64,000 nucleotides of DNA, taken from the NCBI RefSeq assembly GCF_000382165.1, contig NZ_KB907701.1, positions 186,001 to 250,000 on the forward strand. The letters run 5' to 3'. The translations under genes and the position numbers were made by a program. Position 1 is the stretch's first letter. The number at the start of each line of letters is the position of its first letter. The notes below the pieces were generated by a model. The model was given only the letters and a program-made list of their open reading frames with translations. It had not been told where the DNA came from and searched no databases. The stretch is from Arsukibacterium perlucidum DSM 18276 (lineage in GTDB: Bacteria > Pseudomonadota > Gammaproteobacteria > Enterobacterales > Alteromonadaceae). Shown one piece after another: positions 59,018 to 64,000 of the stretch.

Positions 59018-59407
59018 TCAGGCTTTTGTCGCATGTTGAAACCTTAAACTTACAGAGTTTACGCAATATCGCTGACCAGTAGGTGCCGGGCCATCGTCAA
59101 ATACATGACCCAGGTGAGCATCACAGTTACTGCAGAGAATTTCTGTCCGCTGCATGCCATGAGTGGTATCGGTATCGTATTTTACCCTGCCCTCTAACGC
59201 CTGGTAAAAACTAGGCCAACCGCAACCTGCATCAAACTTAGCGTCGGAGGCAAACAATACTGCACCACAACAAATACAATGGTAGGTGCCATCTGCAGTA
59301 TGATGCAGCAACTCTCCCGTGAAAGGATACTCAGTACCTTTTAACCGGGTTACCCGATATTGCTCATCGGTTAAGCGTTGTTGCCATTGTTGCTCTGTTA
59401 ACTTCAT
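59018..59407 (-). CDS. msrB: Peptide-methionine (R)-S-oxide reductase
   Basis: 129 residues. Zinc cysteines C44/C47 (CICCG) and C92/C95 (CSNC), catalytic Cys115 in [11 protein letters not shown]. Substrate-loop segments [10 protein letters not shown] and [10 protein letters not shown] are intact. It repairs protein methionine-R-sulfoxide with thioredoxin. AAGGAA precedes the ATG. Upstream of gap, transcribed on the same strand with a 131-bp gap. Confidence 0.95.
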   Translation of the reverse strand: MKLTEQQWQQRLTDEQYRVTRLKGTEYPFTGELLHHTADGTYHCICCGAVLFASDAKFDAGCGWPSFYQALEGRVKYDTDTTHGMQRTEILCSNCDAHLGHVFDDGPAPTGQRYCVNSVSLRFQHATKA

Positions 59408-59589
59408 AATTCCTTCCAGTTTACGATGATGCTTATGCGATAATTCAGTTCAGAGTTATTAACAGTTTAGCTTTATTGTGGCGTTTTACCTTTAATATAC
59501 GAAAAACGCCGCTCGTCATAAAACGCACTAAACAATATTTTCAGACATTAAACTTACCTGGCAGCATTCACCCACTTAAGGAGTTACTT

Positions 59590-60255
59590 ATGCAAAAACC
59601 ACTATTTTGGTTCACTCTGCTTCTGTCAATGTTACTTTCTGCGCCGCTATTTGCAGAGGAGCTCACCGGCAAATGGCGCGGCAACCTGCAGATGGCGCCA
59701 CAGGCAGAATTGACCCTTGGCATCAATATTTACAATGGTCCGCAAGGATACACCCTGACAATCGACAGCCCTAATCAAGGTATATTCGATTATAGTCCCA
59801 GTCATTTTAAAATCGATGGTAGCAATGTGCAGTTTCAGGATGACAAGCTAAATGCCAGTTTTACCGGCGCCTTACAGCAAGGTCTGTTGCGTGGCGAATT
59901 CAGCCAGGGTAAAAAACTTACGCTTAACTTAACCAAACTGGACGAGGCACAGCTACAATTGCTAGAAAATGAAGGCAGCTGGTTTGGTGATCTTATTATC
60001 AATAACAGTGCCCGTTTACCGCTTGTTTTAAATATAGCGGTGGCTGATAAAGGCTATCATGTCACGCTTGACAGCCCTAAACAGCAAAGCTTTGGCATTC
60101 CGGTAGAGACATTCAGCTTAACTGCCGACAAAATGGAGTTTAAGTCAGCTTTAATCAACGCAAACTACAGCGCCATTTGGCAGGATAACAGCTGGCAAGG
60201 TACTTTTGTACAAGGAGCAGCAATGCCGTTGGTCCTAAAAAAAAAGCAGAACTGA
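59590..60255 (+). CDS. Secreted two-repeat lipocalin-like protein, possibly the N-terminal part of a frameshifted hydrolase
   Basis: 221 residues from the ATG at 59590, with a perfect AAGGAG ribosome site; longer readings lack one. Signal peptide MQKPLFWFTLLLSMLLSAPLFA. The mature part is two tandem repeats of about 90 residues of the pattern G-x-W-x-G-x-L...GY-x-x-TLDSP-x-Q...GxFxQG...L-x-L. This resembles the small beta domain often found fused in front of alpha/beta-hydrolases and beta-lactamase-like serine hydrolases. The frame ends at a TGA just after an A9 run (60237-60245). The serine hydrolase continues in the -1 frame with no good start of its own. It may therefore be the N-terminal half of a 566-residue product. 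Confidence 0.8.
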   Translation: MQKPLFWFTLLLSMLLSAPLFAEELTGKWRGNLQMAPQAELTLGINIYNGPQGYTLTIDSPNQGIFDYSPSHFKIDGSNVQFQDDKLNASFTGALQQGLLRGEFSQGKKLTLNLTKLDEAQLQLLENEGSWFGDLIINNSARLPLVLNIAVADKGYHVTLDSPKQQSFGIPVETFSLTADKMEFKSALINANYSAIWQDNSWQGTFVQGAAMPLVLKKKQN

Positions 60256-60265
60256 ATAATCAGTT
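60237..60265 (+). other. A9 run with A-AAA-AAG slippery heptamer and small downstream stem
   Basis: In the upstream frame the codons read CTA AAA AAA AAG, ending in the dnaX-type -1 slippery heptamer A AAA AAG (60240-60246). A 6-bp stem AACTGA/TCAGTT (60250-60255 with 60260-60265) starts three bases later. A -1 shift bypasses the TGA at 60253 and enters the serine-hydrolase frame. An indel or sequencing error in the A-run is the competing explanation. Confidence 0.6.
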
Positions 60266-61289
60266 GAGCCCTACCGTTGCCACTATAAACCACTGGTTGC
60301 CCGCTGAATTTGGCGATACAGGTGTGGCAGTAGCGATTATTAGTGGTGGCCAAACCCGCTTTTATCTGCACGGCTTCGCCGACCACAGCAAACAACAAGC
60401 TGTCGGCAAGCAAACGTTATTTGAAATTGGCTCAGTAACCAAACCTTTGGTTGGTTTGGTTACTGCCCTGTTAGTAACGGACCAACAACTGAGCCTCGAC
60501 ACTACTGTCGCAGCCTTGTTGCAACATGCAGATTATCAGCAGCATCAATATACTCTGGCGCAGCTGCTGAGCCATTACAGTGGTTTGCCTCGCTTACCTG
60601 CCAACTTACCCCTGACAGACTTAACCGATCCCTATGCAAACTACAGCCAAGCTGATTTAATGGCTGCTTTGCAGCAAGTACAACCCGGCGAGCAGCAATT
60701 TGAATACTCAAATTTTGGCTATGGCTTGCTGGCAGAGCTGATTAGCCGGCAACAAAACGTTGGCTTCTCAGCGATGATGCAACAGCAATTATTTAATCCA
60801 CTGAACATGACAGCCAGTACAGTTGCTATTACGGGCGGCAGCTATACTAATCGAGCACAGGGGTATCAGCCAGATGGGACTGATTCTGCAAACTGGCATT
60901 TTCAGGCACTTGCTGGCGCTGGCGCAGTGTTGTCGTCAATTGCTGATATGGCCAAGCTGGTAGAACATTACCTGAGTGCTACGGCTACAGACAACTTGTC
61001 AACAAGAGCCAGCAGCAATACGCCGTCACTAGCTAAAGCAATGCGTTTATCGGTAACGCCCGCAGCAGCAGATCCAACGATCGGTTTTGGCTGGATGCTA
61101 CAGCCGGAAGGGCTTATATGGCATAACGGCCAGACCGGAGGATTTAACGCTTTCGTCGGTTTTGCCCCTGCTGAACAGGTAGGTATTATTATTCTGAGCA
61201 ATGCTACTATTCCGGTAACGCCAGGTGGCATGACCCTGTTACAACAACTGCAACAACAGGCAAACACCAAAAGTAATGAGCAGCCATAA
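60264..61289 (+). CDS. Beta-lactamase-family (class C-like) serine hydrolase without its own signal peptide
   Basis: 341 residues if started at the TTG at 60264; the frame is open back to 60189. Catalytic SxxK is Ser57-Val-Thr-Lys60 in FEIGSVTKPL, the YxN triad is Tyr148-Ser-Asn150 in FEYSNFGYG, and the third box is WHNGQTGG (HxG type). This is the PBP4*/EstB/AmpC-like group, including D-amino-acid peptidases and esterases; nothing marks it as a resistance enzyme. The TTG has no ribosome site and the protein has no signal peptide, odd for a family that works in the periplasm. Both oddities vanish if it is translated by -1 frameshifting from the secreted upstream frame. It is followed after two bases by the LytS-type kinase. 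Confidence 0.82.
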   Translation: MSPTVATINHWLPAEFGDTGVAVAIISGGQTRFYLHGFADHSKQQAVGKQTLFEIGSVTKPLVGLVTALLVTDQQLSLDTTVAALLQHADYQQHQYTLAQLLSHYSGLPRLPANLPLTDLTDPYANYSQADLMAALQQVQPGEQQFEYSNFGYGLLAELISRQQNVGFSAMMQQQLFNPLNMTASTVAITGGSYTNRAQGYQPDGTDSANWHFQALAGAGAVLSSIADMAKLVEHYLSATATDNLSTRASSNTPSLAKAMRLSVTPAAADPTIGFGWMLQPEGLIWHNGQTGGFNAFVGFAPAEQVGIIILSNATIPVTPGGMTLLQQLQQQANTKSNEQP

Positions 61290-61291
61290 CA

Positions 61292-62353
61292 ATGAGTGAT
61301 GAATTAGCCATAGCCCAACCACGGCGCCACCTCTATCTTATCTGTCAACTTAGCGGTTGGTTGCTGTTATATGCTTTGATTAGTATCGCAGCATGGATGC
61401 GGCCGATTTTTACCGAAGTAGAATTACTATATGCGTTGGTATTAGTTGGCAGCAGCGCTATTGGTTCGCATTTAATCCGGCTCGGCTATAAAAAGCGCTT
61501 TCGTCGGAGAAACATCTGGCAACAAGCACTGTATCTGGCAATTAGCAGCCTGCTGGTTGCCGCTATCGCTGCCGTGCTTTTGGTCGTCACGGCGTTTGCT
61601 CTGGCCCATTTTGGCGTTACCAATCCAATACCGCAGGCACAGCGTGGCTTTGTAGCCAGAGTGGTTTTTAGCGGCAATTTTTTCAATATGCTGATGGCGC
61701 TTTTATTCTGGTCAGCACTTTATTTCAGTATTACTAAAGTACGACAATTACGTCAAACAAGTGAACTGTTAAAATCAAGTCAGCTTGATGCGCTAAAAAA
61801 CCAACTTAACCCCCACTTTTTGTTTAACGCCATCAATAATATCAGGGCATTAATTCTGGAAGATCCGGCCCGCGCCAGAGAAATGCTGGCCCGACTGTCA
61901 GACATGCTACGCTACAGTCTGAGTAAAGATGACCAAGCCAAAGTAACACTTAGTGCTGAGCTTGCTATTGTTAACGAATATATTGCACTTTGCTCTATTC
62001 AGTTCGAAGAACGACTGTATTTTTCTTTGAATGCCGAACAGCGTTGCCAACAAGCATTGGTGCCCAAGTTATTGCTGCAATTGTGCGTCGAGAATGCTAT
62101 CAAGCATGGTATCAGTAAAGATATCGACGGCGGCAGTATCAACGTGACAGTGCATCAAATCAATAATATGCTGAATATCAGCATTATAAACGACGGTAGC
62201 CTTGATACAGATGCAAATCATCAAGGCGTTGGCTTACAAAACATCCGGCAACGACTGGCATTACTATACCCTGACGAGCGGCAAGCCGGATTAACCATAT
62301 CCAGCGAACACCATAAGGTAAAAACTCAGATTCGCTTGCCACTGGAGTTTTAA
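61292..62353 (+). CDS. LytS/YehU-type sensor histidine kinase
   Basis: 353 residues. Four membrane helices (about 15-38, 43-65, 80-108, 128-148) and no large extracellular domain. The His_kinase domain has phospho-acceptor His175 in LNPHFLFNAINNIRALI. The ATPase part has the N box LCVENAIKHG and the G box GVGLQNIRQRL. It phosphorylates the adjacent LytTR regulator, whose ATG is one base past its stop. Two bases separate it from the serine hydrolase, so hydrolase, kinase and regulator form one unit. Signal unknown. Confidence 0.92.
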   Translation: MSDELAIAQPRRHLYLICQLSGWLLLYALISIAAWMRPIFTEVELLYALVLVGSSAIGSHLIRLGYKKRFRRRNIWQQALYLAISSLLVAAIAAVLLVVTAFALAHFGVTNPIPQAQRGFVARVVFSGNFFNMLMALLFWSALYFSITKVRQLRQTSELLKSSQLDALKNQLNPHFLFNAINNIRALILEDPARAREMLARLSDMLRYSLSKDDQAKVTLSAELAIVNEYIALCSIQFEERLYFSLNAEQRCQQALVPKLLLQLCVENAIKHGISKDIDGGSINVTVHQINNMLNISIINDGSLDTDANHQGVGLQNIRQRLALLYPDERQAGLTISSEHHKVKTQIRLPLEF

Positions 62354-62354
62354 T

Positions 62355-63053
62355 ATGAAGGTATTGGTTGTAGACGACAGCCGGCTGGCTCGCCTGGAGT
62401 TAGCACAGCAATTAAATCATATAAGCGGCACCAGTCTGATTGGCGAGGCCGCCAATATTCGCCAGGCTAAACAGCAAATTGAAACACTGAAACCCGACGT
62501 GGTATTGCTGGATATTAATATGCCCGGCGGCGATGGATTTAAATTACTGGAACAACTCGACTATCTGCCTCAGGTCATTTTCATTACGGCTTATGATCAT
62601 TATGCGCTCAAATCATTCGAATATAATGCTCTGGATTATTTACTAAAGCCAGTGACCTTAAGCCGGCTGCAAGCTGCTTTTGATAAGTTACAACCTGTTA
62701 GTCAAAACGGACAAAAATTGGCACTACATCAACAGTTTTTCATTAAAGATGGTGAGAATTGCTTTTTTGTAAAATTAGCTGACGTGATTTGTTTTGAAGC
62801 AATGGGCAACTACACCCGGGTTCACCTGGCACAGGCCACGCCGGCAACCTATCGCAGTATCAGTGCTGTTGCTCAGCGATTACCGGCGGAATTTTTTTTT
62901 CGCGCCAATCGTAGCTGGATAATAAATACGCAGTATATCAAAGAGATAACACCATCTATTGCCGGCGGTTTCGATGTGTTACTGCAAAATAATAAGCAGG
63001 TGGAAATATCACGCCGCCAGGCCAGCGCTTTTCGCCAGCAATGGAGTCTGTAA
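62355..63053 (+). CDS. LytTR-family response regulator
   Basis: 232 residues. REC domain with Asp53 (VVLLDINMPGGDG), VDD near residues 6-8, Thr in FITAYDHYALKSFEYNALDYLLKPV. The LytTR DNA-binding domain (about 125-232) has FFIKDGENCFFVKLADVICFEAMGNYTRVHL and RANRSWIINTQYI. Partner of the LytS-type kinase just upstream. Targets not visible; autoregulation of the hydrolase operon is a reasonable guess. Confidence 0.93.
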   Translation: MKVLVVDDSRLARLELAQQLNHISGTSLIGEAANIRQAKQQIETLKPDVVLLDINMPGGDGFKLLEQLDYLPQVIFITAYDHYALKSFEYNALDYLLKPVTLSRLQAAFDKLQPVSQNGQKLALHQQFFIKDGENCFFVKLADVICFEAMGNYTRVHLAQATPATYRSISAVAQRLPAEFFFRANRSWIINTQYIKEITPSIAGGFDVLLQNNKQVEISRRQASAFRQQWSL

Positions 63054-63206
63054 CGGTCGATGACTGAAACCTACTTCCCCTAAAGCAAATAACAACTAAC
63101 GGCACAAAATTTGCTGGTTTTTACGGGAGTGTAATTAAGCAGTGCACGGTAATGACTCTTAAATTAAGTGGTAGCCTGGCAAATTTGTGTCAGGTAGCAA
63201 CCCTGG

Positions 63207-63740
63207 ATGGCAAAAATGTTGATGAGTACCAAGATAGTCAGGCTGGATTTGAGCTATAACTGCGAAATGCATAATTTGTTTCAGCAGCAGCGTCATTATA
63301 TTGCCCCTTATCAGGCCGAGTCAGCAGAGCACTTCGCCAGACGGCTGTTGGCGTATCTTACGCTATATGAGCTAAGCCCTACCTTAAATCAACATCCAAA
63401 TGCCGGGAAACTGCCCGACTTATACTTACAAGACGCTCAGCAACATTTTACACTGTGGGGTGCAGTAGATCCCCTAAGCGACAAAAGTATGCGACGGGCA
63501 ATGCATCAAGCAGATCAGGTGATTTTATTTCTGTCTGAGCATCAGGCCATCAAAAACAGTGACTGGCAAAATAATGCTGCTACAGATTGTTATAAATTCA
63601 GTGATGCCGACCTCAGCCACCTGATATTGATGCTTAAACCTCATATGCAAATTAGTGTCTGGCGCGAGGACGATAAACTCAGTCTGACCGATGGTACTCA
63701 ATTGCTCGATATTCAGCTGCAACACTGTTCCCATCATTAG
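63207..63740 (+). CDS. yaeQ: YaeQ family protein
   Basis: 177 residues from the ATG at 63207; a second ATG at 63222 (MSTKIVRLDLSYNC) is equally plausible. It matches the YaeQ family: an N-terminal strand, ESAEHFARRLLAYLTLYE, HFTLWGAVDPLSDKSMRRAMHQADQVILF, and a late QISVWREDDKLSLTDG. The fold is a PD-(D/E)xK-like nuclease scaffold; E. coli YaeQ has been linked genetically to RfaH-dependent transcription, but its biochemical role is uncertain. The sequence is well diverged from the E. coli protein. Confidence 0.85.
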   Translation: MAKMLMSTKIVRLDLSYNCEMHNLFQQQRHYIAPYQAESAEHFARRLLAYLTLYELSPTLNQHPNAGKLPDLYLQDAQQHFTLWGAVDPLSDKSMRRAMHQADQVILFLSEHQAIKNSDWQNNAATDCYKFSDADLSHLILMLKPHMQISVWREDDKLSLTDGTQLLDIQLQHCSHH

Positions 63741-63808
63741 TCAGCATGATATTGGTGCAGCGAACTGATAAAATGCATCGAGCTCATAACATTACTGGCG
63801 TGTTTAGC

Positions 63809-64000
63809 TTAATTTCTGAAAAGCTGCTCAATACTTCGCCGATATCGCGTTGACGATGCATCCGGTTTTTGTAAATCAGCAACCAGCTGTTTGATCTGAG
63901 TTTCATTATCAGCCAACAGATAACTATAACCACCACTGGCAGAAGTTAAAATACCCATGTTGAGTTGGACTGAACCGTCGTCAGACCGGATAAACACCAG
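63809..64000 (-). CDS. C-terminal fragment of an unrecognised gene at the right edge
   Basis: 63 codons ending ...STRYRRSIEQLFRN; the reading frame is open to the window edge and begins outside it. The fragment shows a beta-rich part (VFIRSDDGSVQLNMGILTSA, GGYSYLLADNETQ) and a helical end. I do not recognise it. The downstream gap to yaeQ is short, and the two genes are convergent. Confidence 0.6.
   Translation of the reverse strand: MVFIRSDDGSVQLNMGILTSASGGYSYLLADNETQIKQLVADLQKPDASSTRYRRSIEQLFRN

Noticed and set aside
60264-61289. Antibiotic-resistance beta-lactamase
   Set aside because: Only the general SxxK/YxN/HxG family motifs are present; the third box is HNG and not the KTG of AmpC, and the context (lipocalin-like domain, LytS/LytTR) suggests an envelope or peptide hydrolase.

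Overview
The window is about 64 kb of ordinary chromosome from a gammaproteobacterium of the Alteromonadales/Rheinheimera-Arsukibacterium type. I infer this from recognisable gene orders: seqA-pgm next to ybfF-ybfE-fldA-fur, lrp-ftsK-lolA-rarA-serS, uvrY-uvrC-pgsA followed by Gly/Cys/Leu tRNAs, yccA-tusDCBE, msrC-proQ-prc, and etfBA opposite ETF-QO. Genus is inference only. I see no insertion sequences, phage genes, CRISPR arrays or plasmid functions.

Layout. 1-6442: an envelope locus on the minus strand (DUF1302 beta-barrel, DUF1329 periplasmic protein, YCF48/BNR protein, RND/MMPL exporter cut by the left edge). 6762-14638: pepN with a DUF2835 gene, an NhaC antiporter, an NSS-family Na+ symporter and the Prc protease. 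14656-16224: proQ, an acidic unknown gene and msrC, tightly packed. 16378-19713: a Hanks-type protein kinase paired with a Ycf46-like AAA ATPase. 19805-23562: a branched-chain 2-oxoacid dehydrogenase operon. 23736-29911: astE, glycogen phosphorylase, phosphoglucomutase and seqA. 30019-33618: ybfF, DUF2788, ybfE, fldA, a DUF4442 thioesterase-like gene, fur and a GNAT acetyltransferase. 33736-37243: etfBA and ETF-QO, divergently transcribed. 37397-39574: a lone tubulin/FtsZ-superfamily gene. 39643-41843: rluF and a DASS transporter. 41928-46170: six tRNAs with pgsA, uvrC and uvrY. 46333-49735: yccA, tusDCBE and serS. 49848-56276: rarA, lolA, ftsK, lrp and ald. 56352-57310: two tandem cold-shock genes. 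57432-59407: long-form gap and msrB. 59590-63053: a secreted lipocalin-like/serine-hydrolase pair joined at an A9 slippery run, followed by a LytS/LytTR two-component system. 63207-64000: yaeQ and the 3' end of an unrecognised gene.

How the genes connect. The dehydrogenase operon makes acyl-CoAs, whose later oxidation feeds electrons through EtfAB and ETF-QO to the quinone pool. Both promoter regions carry closely similar palindromes resembling the LiuR operator, which suggests co-regulation of branched-chain amino-acid catabolism. glgP and pgm form a glycogen-to-glucose-6-phosphate route. msrC and msrB are methionine-sulfoxide repair genes at two separate loci.

The least explained items are the tubulin-like gene at 37397, the frameshift-joined secreted hydrolase at 59590-61289, the kinase/AAA pair at 16378-19713 and the envelope quartet at 1-6442.
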